Below, in pieces: positions 1 through 10,570 of a stretch of 64,000 nucleotides of DNA. The stretch is taken from contig JALJCO010012637.1 in the NCBI GenBank assembly GCA_023101725.1, positions 992,001 to 1,056,000 of the forward strand, read 5' to 3'. The first letter of the stretch is position 1; each line of letters starts with the position of its first letter. This DNA comes from Atherinomorus stipes (Eukaryota; Chordata; Actinopteri; Atheriniformes; Atherinidae). Below the pieces are notes generated by a model. It did not search any database and was not told the DNA's origin. It was given only the letters and a program-made list of their open reading frames with translations. The translations under genes were made by a program, and so were the position numbers.

Positions 1-640
1 TTGGGGCTGATCTGATCCGGTATTGGTATCGGGCTCAAATATTAACATGATTGATGGGTCAGATATCAGGCTGAATTCCCCAGAACACCCCTCCAATCTA
101 GACAAGGGCACTCATCATGGCAGCGACCCCGAGGTCAGAGCAGGAATAAGCTCCTTATGGGGAGGACCCCCATGAGGAAAACACTGGAGTTATCAGAAAT
201 AACTAAAAACAAAGATCAAATCAACCTAAAACCATAACAACAAATAAGATCAGCATACATAAAAGAGTCCATATAAATCATGCACCTGGTTAAAAAGGAT
301 CAATGATAAGAAAAGATTTATAAAATCCACATCGGCAGGTTGTAGTTTAAATAAATTAATATGCTAACAGAGAAAAAAAAGCTAATTTAAAGAAATAAAA
401 CTTAGTTATAAGCTAAACTAAAAAGGTAGGTCATGAGCCTTTTTAAAAACATCAACAGGCTCTGCAGACTGTTCCAAAGGCAGAGCCAAAAATGGTGAAA
501 CAAGGCCTCGGCATAGGTTTTGGTCCGAACATCGGGGACAGCCAGTTTTAGAAAATATTGGTATCAGTCAATATCCAAATTTCAGATATCTGAATCAGGT
601 CAGAACCCCCCAAAAAAGCAGATCGGTGCATCTTTACTTG
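1..640. repeat. Interspersed repeat remnant upstream of the zinc-finger gene
   Basis: AT-rich DNA with short stretches of the type GGTATTGGTATCGG and CAGATCGGTGCATC, which look like the ends of decayed hAT-type elements common in fish. No exon with a convincing reading frame was found here, so the first exon(s) of the finger gene that begins at about 731 probably lie outside the window. No complete terminal repeats or target duplication could be matched. Confidence 0.35.
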
Positions 641-730
641 GAATAAGGTGTGTGGGGTTTCAGTGTTGCCAAAGTCTCCAACAAATTAGTTTTGTTCTTC
701 TTAAACTACAGCTGTGCATCTTTCTTCCAG

Positions 731-817
731 CCATATTTTGCCGATGTTGAATTTCCAAAGACGAAGTTTGTGGATCAGGTGGAGGTTATGTTAAAGGACC
801 CCGAAGAGAAGAAAAAG
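731..817 (+). CDS. Exon of the TINF2_N/zinc-finger gene (29 codons, phase 0-0)
   Basis: The acceptor TTTCTTCCAG ends at 730. The frame reads PYFADVEFPKTKFVDQVEV and ends DPEEKKK. I chose the donor AAG|GTTCTT at 818 rather than the better-looking CCAG|GTCTCT at 828, because only the former keeps phase with the next exon, which begins GAT GTT. The 87-nt length is a multiple of three. The exon is supported by family-like sequence and phase, not by a long open frame. Confidence 0.65.
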
Positions 818-3800
818 GTTCTTCCAGGTCTCTGATTTTATTCATATTAAGCTCCTGTATCTGTCAATTTTTGCAGAAATACAATAAATTGTACACAGCT
901 GTTGAATGCTACATTTACATTGATTTACATTGATTTATAAACTGTGATTTTTTTCCTCCAGGATGTTTTTCCTACAGATTTTGGTCCTGATTATGACAAC
1001 GCTCTGCAGATGCTGATGCTGGATTTCCTGTCCAGGCTGGAGAAGCTTCTACCTGTACCAGACATTCAGCAGGTACTGAAACACATGTGGGAAAATAATC
1101 ATTTTGTTGTTGTTTTTTAGCATCTTTTATCTTGCTGATCTTGCTCATCTTGCAAATCTGATCATGCCGATCAGATTTGATGGTTTATAAAAACTACAAG
1201 CATTGTGTATCTGATTTTCATATGAATGAATGTGAATACTCACTGCAGCTTCACCTGTCTCCTTGACCATTTACATGCATTATTTGTTTAATCACAAACA
1301 GAAAATATGTACGAGACCACTCAGGTGATCAGATTGAGATGCAAAAACTAATTTGAAATGGAAACCATTGCAACACAGCATAGGTTGCGGTGTCAACTGG
1401 TTTGAGTTTAGTTTCTTGGAAGCGTTTAACTCTCATCCAAAAGAGCTTCCTCAGTTCTGGTGGTAAAAATATAGATACACTGAAATATCGCAATATTTTC
1501 ATATGCCGATATCAAACTGATATTTAAAAACACGGTATCTATCTATTTTACTGACAAAATCTTGCGAGATTTAATCATTCTGTTAAAAACTCTTGCAATG
1601 TTTCGTGAATTCGCGTGAGAATTTGTTAGTAAAATAGATCAACACTGCGTTTTTAAAGGTCGACATGATATAAGCATATAAAAAAATATTGCAAAATTTT
1701 CATGAATTCTCCAGAGATATTTTGTAACAGAACAGATCATTCTGTTAAAAACTCTTGCGATATTTTGTGAATTCTCGTGAGATTTTGTTGGTAAAATAAA
1801 TCGATACCACATTTTTAAATGTCAATATATCAGCATATGAAAACATCGCAGTATTTCAGTGTATCGGTATTTTTTCCCAGCCCTAGTCATTAGAAGTTTT
1901 AAAGTCTGTAAAAAAGAAGTTTTTGAAGAAGTTTTTTTTTGGTTGTTTTTGTTTTTTTTTTAACTTTAGAAACACCAGGCTGATCGGTTAAATATCGGTG
2001 GGGTGGCCAATGTCCGATATTCAATTTTAAGGCCGACATAGGCCGATGCCGATAGGAGGCCGATTATATCGTGCATCCCTAACAAAATGACATCATTTTG
2101 TTCTCGCGGACGTGATTGAGGACGTCTTATGGCCTTATTTTCGACACACATTTACATATTATTGCTGGACCTGACAAGAGGGAAAAGAAAATGTGACAGA
2201 GAAAGGAGAGTGAAAAAGAAAGAGAGCTGATAGAAAAAGAGAGAGCTGCTGCACCTGTAAGAAAACAAAATGCCACCTGCAACATCTTCAACAGAGACAA
2301 AGCTGACAATCATTAAGACCTCTGGTAGACAGACAAGCTGGAACAGACAATAATAATCACAAAACCAGACACTGATCGCACAGAGGAAGGAACAGCTGTA
2401 TGTCACCACATGACATCATAGTGATGTCATCATCATGCAGGTTAGTAAGTGTGGGAACAAGATCTTAGACGGAAGAATGAGGAGTGATCGGTGACGAGTG
2501 ATTGTGTGAATGTGACCAAGCCCCCACAAAAACCAGAGGCAGGCCAGGGGGGCACCAGGACCCAGGAGACCAGCAGCCACCCAGGACCACAGACCCCAGC
2601 CAGCCCACCGCAGAGACCACCACACATGCACCCAGATCGTGTCAAAGGGAGGCCCCAGCCAGGGCACCAAGCGGTCGTGAGGCACAGGCACCCGGGACCA
2701 GGGACAGCAGTCGTCGGCCCTGCCAGAGTTGACGCAGAGTTGTCATGGTGATGAGATGTTCAGCTTTTCAGAGAGCCGGCTCTTTTAACTCAGGATCATT
2801 TCTAGCCATATATTTCATTACTTTGCAAAAATGTTATGGTTTGTGTTAAAAATCTTTTTGCATTCAGTGTTTTAATGAGAAGCCTTGTAAGTTTGTGCAT
2901 TTATTCTATCTTCAAGCTTTTTAATCTTATTTGCGTATTTGATGGGACGGTACACATTAATGAACAAATTTTTTAACAGATGTTGACATGTTGGATTATA
3001 ACGAGCAAGCTGATCAGCATCTTTAGTCCGTAGGCAGATGAAGAAAAGATACACAATACTTTAAAACAATGAAATAAATGAAGCTGCAACCAGATGCTGC
3101 TTTCTGGTGTCAGTTCAAGTAAAATTACAGGACAACACGATGCACTCACACTCTCATCACCACTGTCTGCTGTCTTAACTTGAGGTAAACATTTGTCCTC
3201 TGTTTTCACAAGCCTGTGTTGTAAATGTATAAACAACGTCTGAAAAAGTGATTATACACCCGCCCGGTCACAGAGCTTCTCATGGAGTATGTATTGACTT
3301 GAAGAAAACAAACCTTTTCTTGTTCTTACAGCCTCGATGGCAAGAGCAAAGTTCTCACAGAATATGTAGCGAGTTTTAATCTTGGCACAACTGTTGCTGC
3401 TCATTATTTTACATTATAAAAAGATACTTGATGTAAATGTTTTTAATTTATTGCAGTGGTTTAGATTTACACTAGACCGTTGCTTTCTTTTAGTCATGTG
3501 TGCCGTTAAGCTTGTTGGGAAGGCCTCCATAATCGCTGTCCTGTAGATCAGAACTTCTGAAACATCTCACAGCATCAAACCTGCTGAAATAAGATCCAGT
3601 GTTTAACAACTAAAGCTTCATTAGAAAATCTAATGCTGATAATTTAGTTTCTGGATGGATTAATGTTCTTTATTTGTTACCATAAACATGATGCAGCTGA
3701 AAGTATGTTACAGTTTTGTCTTGTTAGTGTTTGTTCCCTTCTTTGTTTTTCCCCTGCAATCTTTTGTTCCATTATGAAATGAAAAATACTTCATTTATTC

Positions 3801-6800
3801 CAGGAGGGAAATTAAATAATGTAATAGGCTGTCTCTCTCTTTTTTATTTATTATTATATTAATAATTAATATTTTATCAATTATATTGTTATATTTATAT
3901 ATTAATTAATTTATTATTAAATGATATCATTCTATTAATTCTATTATTTTTATTATTATATTTTTTTTTATTGTATTTATTAGACTGCGTCCATGCTCAG
4001 CACTATCCCATCTGTCCTGGAAGAGTGTGCACGCTCTGTTCCCGACCCACAGCACCTTAAAATTGTGCTTCAGTATCATTCAACACTCGGACATTTTGAT
4101 TTGTCTGGTGAGTCTTCTCTCCTTTGATTGTTATTTACTTAAAATTTGCTCCATTGAATGTTGGTTTAAGAGGGTGGGTTGTGAATTAGAGATAAAGATT
4201 TTGATTTCTTAATTTTTCTCAGCATTGAAGAAAGTGATTAAAACACAATATGTCGACAAATCTGTCACTTATGTTTGTCACTTGTACTTCAGTGCAAGTG
4301 ACGAGCTCCAAGTTGTCATTTTTGTACGGAAAGAATTCGTTCACACATTCATGAATTTGCCATAAAAGGTTAAGTAATCTTGTGATAAATTATTAATTAC
4401 ATTATGCATCGGTTGCTATAGTAACAGCTGCATTTTGAGCACAGTTTTCTGTTTCCGCCCTTTCTACGGAAACATTTTTTGTTTATACTAAACAGGAATT
4501 TAAAGAGATTCTGTATTTTCCACGCAGATGAAACTCAGACCATTCCATCCTCCTTCGGGAACTGCATCCTCTCCTCGTTGTCCCTTCCTCAGCTGGAGAA
4601 GGTTGTGACCCATCCTCAGCCTTCAGGCGAGCAGATGCAAGGCTGTGTGACCGTGCAGGTGGAGGGTGAATCTGTGACACTGCTGGACTACATACAGATA
4701 GAGCAGCGGTCCAGTCTGGTTGAGCCTGAAGTTCAGGAAGATGAAACATCTGAAGAAGCAGCACAGGAGGATTTAGGCGACGCCTTAAAGCCTGCAGCTT
4801 CTCAGCCACTAAAGCAAAGCAAGAGGCTCCAGCTGAAGAGAAATGCCTTAAAAGAAAAAAGTGACTCAACAATAGCAAAGAGGCAACGGAAAAAATACTC
4901 CAACAATAAAACCTGTCCTGTGTGCAATAAGACCTTCCTGCGAGCTGCAGCCATGAGGCGGCACCAGGAGACTCATGACGCAAACCGGGATCTGAAGTAT
5001 AAGTGCAGCAGCTGCGACAAACGATTCAGGGACCACTACGACATGAACCGACACGCCATGCGTGTTCATGAAAAGGGAGAGATGAGCAGCAGCGTGAAAG
5101 ACGACGACTCCCTGGATCCCAGCACATCTGAGACATCAGAGAATAAACACTGCTACCTGTGTGGGAAGTATTTTGCAAGACAAGTGGACATGGAGCGACA
5201 CATGAAGTCCCACTCAGAGGACCGCCCGTACAAGTGCTCCTTCTGCGAGAAGAAATTCAAAAATCCTTACGTCTTAAAGAGACACGAGGCCGAGATTTGT
5301 AAAAGCAGAGAGCAGAAAAGGCCCAAGAGGAAAGAAAGTCCAGCTTTAACCCCCTCAGCCTCCTCCAGAGGTGTCGGTGGAAGGTAAAATCTGTCCCATC
5401 TGCAGCAGGGTTCTTCCCTGTACTGCAGACATTGCTAAACATTTGCGATCTCACTCTGAGGAACGTCCCTTCATCTGTGTCACATGTGAGAAAGGCTTCA
5501 AGTATAAGCACACATTAAAGAAGCATCAGATTATCCACGGACACGAAGGCATCAAGGAGGAGCAGAGCAAGTCGCTGGAGCAGATTCTGGCGGATGTTGA
5601 TGCTCAGAACTGTGGTGATGCTGCCGGACCAGAGATGAAGGAAAGCAGCTCAGAAGCACCTGCAAGCACTTCTGAGGAAAACCTGTCTGCACCGGCTGGA
5701 AACGCCACAAAAAAGGCCCTGAAGGTGTGTCCTGTGTGTTGTAAGGCGTTTGACAGCGTCAGAACGCTGAACAGGCACGTACAGTGCCACACAGACGACC
5801 GGCCGTATCACTGCATCCACTGCAACAAGCATTTTAAACACATGCACGGCCTGAAAAGACACCAGATTTACGCCATCTGCCACAAGAAAAGCAGCCGTTT
5901 CTTTTGGAAAAGAGAGATGAGAGCTGGAGCCAATCAGAGCGAAGCAAGCAGCACAGAGCAACAACAGGAGCCAAAAGTATGTTTGAACTGCGGCAAACAC
6001 TTCGAGTACCCGTCAGCCTTGAAGGAGCACCAGGAAAATGTCTGCAAAGTAGAACTAAGAGAAGTGATGAAATGCAACGACTGCGGGAAAGAATTCAAAA
6101 CCATGACGATGCTCAAAGTGCACCAGAGGATTCACGATCCGCTGTACTGCAAGGAGTGCGGGAAGATTCTGGCCAATGAGCCGGCTTTTGAGAGGCACAA
6201 GCTGATGCACAGGCCGATGCAGTGCACGATGTGTGACAAGACTTTCACCTTGCTGAGACGCTTGAGGGAGCATTATGAGAAGCAGCACAGCTTCACCGGC
6301 CCCTTTCCTTGTCCCCAGTGTGAGAAAACCTTCGTCCAGCTGTCCTACCTCGCCATCCACCAGAGAATCCACAAGGGGGAGTTTCCTTACGTGTGTGACA
6401 TGTGTCCAGAGAAGTTCAGGTCTTCCAACTGTTTGACGGTTCATCAGCGGAAACACACCGGGGAGAAGCCCTTCCTGTGCTGGCAGTGTGGGAAGTGCTA
6501 TCGCTCAGCCTCGGAGCTCACGGTCCACATGGGAACCCACTCAGAGGAGAGACCGTGGGCCTGCACGCACTGCGACATGGCTTACCGCACCAAGCTGCAG
6601 CTCACAAACCACGTGGAACAGATCCACATCGGGGTCAGGTATCCGTGCAACACCTGCGGGAAGCAGTTCATGAAGGAACCGTCGCTGAAGAGGCACCAGC
6701 TCATCCACACGGGGGAGAGACCTCATCAGTGCACCGTGTGTGGCAAGACTTTCCTCACCGCTAACGAACTCCGCCGTCACAACAGATACCACACCGGAGA

Positions 6801-7101
6801 GCGGCCGTACAAATGCGACGTGTGCGGCAAAGCCTTCATCCTGTCGGGCTACTTGAAGACGCACGTGCGCATCCACACAGGAGAGAAGCCGTTTAAATGT
6901 GACATATGCGACAAAAGCTTTAGGCTGTCCAATCACATGAAGAAACACAGGCGGACTCACAACAGGGAACCAAAGTTCTACGAATGTAAGGAGTGTGGCG
7001 TGGCGTTCCTCCAGAAGAAAGCCTTCTGGGAACACTTGCTAAGCCATGAAGCGAAAATCGAATCATCCTTTACAGATCCTGTAAGGGTGGAGATCCAGTA
7101 G
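731..7101 (+). CDS. TINF2_N-like / multi-C2H2 zinc-finger protein, 5'-partial, frame-broken
   Basis: Four exons are visible: 731-817, 962-1072, 3984-4107 and 4528-7101. The first three encode about 107 residues resembling the N-terminal helical domain of TIN2 (TINF2_N): an acidic and hydrophobic stretch ending in DFLSRLEKLLPVPDIQQ, matching in style human TIN2 YLCQLEKALPTPQAQQ, then LEECARSVPDPQHLKIVLQ. The last exon encodes an acidic linker, a Lys/Arg-rich segment and about 21 C2H2 or C2HC fingers; the last ones have TGEKP or TGERP linkers. TINF2_N joined to C2H2 fingers is, to my knowledge, a fish-specific domain arrangement; the role is probably DNA binding in the nucleus, target unknown. 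The N-terminal exon is missing. A one-base frame break lies at 5350-5354. The polyA signal is at 7224. An ordinary zinc-finger gene is the alternative if the TIN2 likeness is spurious. Confidence 0.8.
962..1072 (+). CDS. Exon of the TINF2_N/zinc-finger gene (37 codons, core of TINF2_N)
   Basis: A pyrimidine-rich acceptor TTTTTCCTCCAG and donor CAG|GTACTG enclose exactly 111 nt. The frame starts DVFPTDFGPDYDNALQMLML and ends LLPVPDIQQ. This is the stretch most like human TIN2, where an EPFLAAMEKLLFEYL helix precedes QLEKALPTP. The exon is flanked by repeat-free intron on the left and a long repeat-filled intron on the right. Confidence 0.75.
1474..1864. repeat. Foldback element with internal duplication, in an intron of the finger gene
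   Basis: The left end ATACACTGAAATATCGCAAT recurs inverted at the right end, around 1830-1864 (ATCGCAGTATTTCAGTGTAT). Between the arms a motif of the type CTGTTAAAAACTCTTGCRAT ... GTGAATTC-CGTGAGA occurs twice as a direct repeat, starting near 1581 and 1741. It is a non-autonomous palindromic DNA element of unknown superfamily. The target duplication was not resolved. Confidence 0.6.
1975..2092. repeat. hAT-like repeat end (CCGATATCGG-type)
   Basis: The sequence is rich in GGCCGAT and CCGATA blocks and ends in ATATCGTGCATCCCTAAC, typical in style of the ends of hAT non-autonomous elements in fish. The other end was not matched with confidence, so it may be solo or truncated. It lies within the long intron of the finger gene. 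Confidence 0.4.
2093..3983. other. Rest of the long intron of the finger gene; GC-rich repeat at 2510-2745, AT-rich tract at 3837-3970
   Basis: About 235 bases near 2510-2745 are unusually GC- and CCA/CAG-rich compared with the AT-rich surroundings. They give open frames on both strands (Pro/His-rich on +, Trp/Gly-rich on -), the sign of base composition rather than coding. An adjoining purine-rich GAGAAAG tract lies at 2165-2250. Together they look like the 5' part of a retroelement. A run of almost pure A/T lies at 3837-3970, just before the next acceptor. No gene was seen. Confidence 0.4.
3984..4107 (+). CDS. Exon of the TINF2_N/zinc-finger gene (41 codons plus one base)
   Basis: The acceptor TTTATTAG and donor CTG|GTGAGT give a 124-nt exon ending in phase 1. 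It reads TASMLSTIPSVLEECARSV and then PDPQHLKIVLQYHSTLGHFD. The leftover G joins AT of the next exon to make Asp. The LEEC and hydrophobic heptads continue the helical TINF2_N-like domain. Confidence 0.7.
4528..7101 (+). CDS. Terminal exon: acidic linker plus about 21 C2H2/C2HC fingers, one frame break
   Basis: The acceptor CCACGCAG ends at 4527. Residues after it form a Ser/Gln/Glu-rich linker, then a basic stretch (KRQRKKYSNNK) before the first finger at about 4912. Fingers 1-4 lie before 5310 and fingers 5-21 between 5389 and 7046. Several use Cys as the fourth ligand (H-x4-C or H-x5-C, e.g. ending EIC, AIC, NVC). Frame 1 runs into TAA at 5385-5387, while the frame carrying fingers 5-21 opens only after 5349; skipping one C of the C5 run at 5350-5354 joins them without losing a residue type. 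The stop TAG is at 7099-7101. Confidence 0.85.
5350..5354 (+). other. One-base frame break at a C5 run in the zinc-finger exon
   Basis: Upstream fingers 1-4 and downstream fingers 5-21 are in frames differing by +1. With four C instead of five, the linker would read ALTPQPPPEVSVEG and lead straight into the next finger, CPIC. The downstream 570 codons are free of stops and retain all zinc ligands, so a base-call or assembly error in a homopolymer is at least as likely as a real inactivating insertion. Confidence 0.75.
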
Positions 7102-7223
7102 AGAGCTTTGTTTGTTTATGGGGGGTTCTGCACGGATGTGGATTTCTTTTCATCTGGTTAGATCACCATGGAAACTTTGGCTTTACACAGAACGTGTTAT
7201 CGGGCAATTCATGTTTGGTTTTG

Positions 7224-7229
7224 AATAAA
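7224..7229 (+). terminator. PolyA signal AATAAA of the zinc-finger gene
   Basis: Canonical AATAAA about 120 bases after the TAG stop at 7101, followed by GT/T-rich sequence (CTTCTGTCCTCTCACTGTTT). This gives a short 3' UTR. Confidence 0.7.
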
Positions 7230-7249
7230 ATTCAGCTTAAAAATCTTCT

Positions 7250-8219
7250 GTCCTCTCACTGTTTCTTTGCCTAAAACCTTTAAATACCATCAAGCAGATT
7301 CGCTGAATCTAAGCTGACATTTAAAGTTCTGATGACATGATTTTGACATTTTTTTGTCATGTTTTATAGACAAAATCGTACTTCATGATTATGTATGTAA
7401 CAGAAACAGGCGTGGTGCATAAATGACTTAGGAAACAGCTACATTTCAGCCATCTGACCAGACTGTGGCGCTGTTCACTAAAACCGGACATAATGTTACA
7501 AAGAGAAGCTCTCACCTGTCAATATGGATTTTCATGGGTTTATTGCAGTTTTTAAGTTATTTAACTTGACTGGAACCGTGTAAATTGTCATCTTCTCATT
7601 TTTAAAGGCTTATCATTTGCTGCGAGTAAGCCGCATGCTAACGGTGAGCTGCGAGCTAATAGATAGCTGAAGCTGCCACTGTCACCCCTGACTGCCTCGT
7701 ACCTTGCTGGTCTTGTCCTGCTTGGTGCAGGTTTATCAATCAGCTCTGTAACAGTTGTGGGTCTGCTTGCTGTTCTAGGTCTCCTCCTCCCAGTTCTGAG
7801 TCTGCTTGCTCTGGGTCTTGCATGCTGGAGCTGAAATGAGTGGACTTGGGCGCTGGGAGGTCTTGGAACTGACTTCACAGCTCTAAGTCCAGATCGAACC
7901 TATATGGTCTGATATTTCTATATTCCTCTGGGTGATGATCCCACCACACAAACCAGTTCCAGTCTAGCTGTTCTGGAGCATCTTTCATGTTTTTCACTGC
8001 TTTGATTTTACGTTTAAATCAATGGCTGACCGCAACTGCTTCTACCGATGACGTCATGGAAAGGCTAATTGCTAACGGCTAGCGAGCTGTGCCTCTTTAA
8101 AATTGGATATTTATGTGAATATCAGTCTGATTGACTTCTAGCTACACAGAACTAATTTTGTTTTGTTGAATTGCAAAATTACTTGAAGTTAAGGTTGTGT
8201 CATCAGCACTTTTAAGTTC
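7250..8219. other. Intergenic DNA, no gene seen
   Basis: No exon-like sequence was recognised. Small blocks such as GCTAACGGCTAGCGAGCT near 8068 are typical of fish interspersed repeats. An open frame on the minus strand at 7588-7878 is Arg/Pro/Ser-rich, with no domain and no flanking splice signals. Confidence 0.4.
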
Positions 8220-9270
8220 CCGTAAAATACGGAATCGTCCTGTAATTGACATGTTTTGGATGCCATTTTGTTCCATAAATTTCCAATACATGTTCCAGTT
8301 GCACACATATCAACAATAAATGTAACAATAATGAACAAAAGAAAACACAGGAAATGGTAATAAAGCCAGCAAAATTGTCATGGCAGGACCCACAACAGTC
8401 CTGCGTGTCTGTTGGCTGGCTGTGTGTGTTGCTTTCACGGGCGCCCCCACATTTTAAAAAATGTCCAGCATGTTCTTAAGCGGAAACGCTTGCAAAAGTA
8501 CAGACCTGAGTGGGAAGGGGTCAGTCCTTGGCTGGACAGCATCAATGAAGATGATGAGGCAAATTTTGAAATGTCACGAGTGTTTTCTGTGGTGCACGGT
8601 AGACTGGCATCAGACATCACGCATCAGGAAAGCAACACTGCAGTAAGAATGTAGACGACCCAAATGTTTGTCACAGTTCTTTATCCCTCAATTATCTCCT
8701 GAGAATGAATCAGTCATGACATTATGAGAAATGGAAAACCAGACATCAGTATCGTGGGGTGATATTGTAGAAAGAGCATTGGGGTCACCTGAACTTGTGG
8801 ATCTGGATTCACACGTCATCTTTTGTGGCAACAATATTGAAGAATACAAAATGAGGCTCACCGCCCAATTAGAAAGCCCAAATTGCAACACTGAACATGT
8901 CACCTGTAATAAGGAGCAGTGCAAGGCCTGAACTGCACATTCGAAACCCCTTCAAAGGACGTGTGGATTGGTTACAATCAGTCCCAGGAATCGACACCTC
9001 TAGCTGCTCCAAACATTCGGGACCGCAGTCGCTCCCAGACACCTACTTCCAGTCAAGATCATGGAATGTTAGTTTCCACTTTCCCAGGACTCCACTGAAA
9101 ATGCTGGCTCAGTCCAGGGGGAACAGTCACATCCACCAACTTCTGGAAACTCTGCGCCTTCCTGTGCGCAAAACATCAGGAATGATGGGACACAGTTACA
9201 GATAAACATGAATCTGACCGATCAAACCGAAACAATGCAGGTTCCCAAATCCAGCAAATGGAACTGGAGT
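8220..9270 (+). pseudogene. Decayed hAT/BED-type transposase fragment
   Basis: Around 8460-8640 the frame reads KRKRLQKYRPEWEGVSPWLD followed by a stretch that still resembles the BED-like zinc finger seen at the start of many hAT-derived proteins (general form K-x-K-PEWE-x3-PWL ... AFCxxC ... H-GG-x-D-I-x-x-H-x-x-S). In this copy the expected cysteines are replaced (the frame reads F-E-M-S-R-V). Further pieces at 8731-9205 are open but unrecognised. The CCGTAAAATACGG block at 8220-8235 may mark the element start. No intact open frame exists, so this is a fossil. Confidence 0.4.
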
Positions 9271-9282
9271 ATCTGAGACATC

Positions 9283-9512
9283 AGGTAGAGCAGGGTTTCT
9301 CAACCCTGGTCCTCAGGGACCCCTGCCCTGCATGTATTCCAGGTTTCCAACTCCACCACACCTGATTCACATCAACTCAACTGCTCATCAAGCTTTTTGC
9401 AAGCTGCTAACGAGCCTTTTCATCTGAGTCAGGTGTGTTGAAGTAGGAATATCTTGAAAACTACCACGGCAGGGGTCCCTGAGGACCAGGATTGAGAAGC
9501 ACTGAGGTAGAG
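9283..9512. mobile_element. hAT-type MITE, 214 bp, with 8-bp target duplication
   Basis: The element at 9291-9504 begins CAGGGTTTCTCAACCCTGGT and ends in the inverse, ACCAGGATTGAGAAGCACTG. It is flanked on both sides by the identical octamer AGGTAGAG (9283-9290 and 9505-9512). Eight-base duplications with CAG-starting ends define the hAT superfamily. There is no coding capacity. Confidence 0.9.
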
Positions 9513-10570
9513 GATTGCAGGACAAGCTGCAGGACAAAATTCAGCTTCTCACTTCTGAGTGAAGAGAATTAAAGCAGAGCAAGAGTTGCAGTCCAACCAA
9601 AACCAGTTAAACTACCCAACCAATGACTGGACGTTCAGAGAGCTACGCTGCAGGAGAAAAGCCAATTTCTCACTAAAGAGAAAAAACAATCTCCATCCAA
9701 CCAAAACCAGCTAAACTACCTAGATGCAGAAGAATCAGATGTAGAAAAGAAAGGAGAACTAAACAGTTCCTAGAACCATGTGTTGGCTCTGACTCTCAAG
9801 ACCCAGATCCATAGGTAGCCTCAAACCCACCGGTGGTCTCATAGGAAGTGGACTTCCAACCACCAGAAGTTATTTTTTATTAAAGTTTATCTTTATAGTG
9901 AATTTATTGTTTTGCAGGGTTTATTTCTATATTATTTTCAAGTTATTTTTTATAGATTATTCTTTTAAAGATTTTTTAAAATAATATTCAGTTTTTATTT
10001 AAGTTTATTTTTATACATTATTTTTACAGAGGTCATTTTTTTATATTGTTTATTAAATTACGGTGATACATTGTATTCTAGCTTGTAAACTTATTTACTG
10101 GAATAAAAGACAGAAATGGGTTCAATATAAAACTTTCTAATGTACCACAGAGGACAAAAATTGTTTCTTTATTCACCAAGGCACAAAATGATGCAAATAA
10201 ACTTTCAATTTAATGTCAACCTGTATTAGATGAGTTTAGAAAGGGGGAAAAAGAAGCCAACAAGTCTAATTCAAACACCTGCTGTGATTTCTCTGAACGA
10301 ATCAGGTTAATTATCAACAGGTGAGCAACAAGGTGAAGCATAAAAGGATCTTCCAGGGAAGCAGACTCTTTCAGAAGCAGCAATAAGGGAATTGGACTGC
10401 AAGGCTGAGGCAGAGAAGTTCAGTCTCATTAAACCTTCTAGAGAATCCAGATAAATATTAGAGCCAGAAATAAATCTTAAATCCAGTGTTGAATGTTGTG
10501 AACTTCAAGTTCTTGAGCATTAAATCAGATGTGGGTGAAAAACTATTTCATATGGATTAGAAAATCGATT
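9513..10570. other. Intergenic DNA, AT-rich, no gene seen
   Basis: This stretch includes a T-rich tract at 9870-10070 (repeated TTTATT and TTTTTA words). No open frame with family character, no RNA gene and no clear terminal repeats were seen. Confidence 0.4.

Noticed and set aside
2416..2751. Overlapping Pro/His-rich and Trp/Gly-rich frames on both strands
   Set aside because: They result from a GC-rich, CCA-rich repeat patch inside the finger-gene intron; the same bases are open in several frames.
4483..4983. 166-codon minus-strand frame under the finger exon
   Set aside because: Shadow of the zinc-finger coding sequence.
5299..5368. A 70-nt mini-intron explaining the zinc-finger frame break
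   Set aside because: The only donor-like GT in the right place (ATTT|GTAAAA) joined to CTCCAG creates a TAG at the junction and removes the last ligand of finger 4; other donors delete more of the finger. A one-base change at the C run is simpler.
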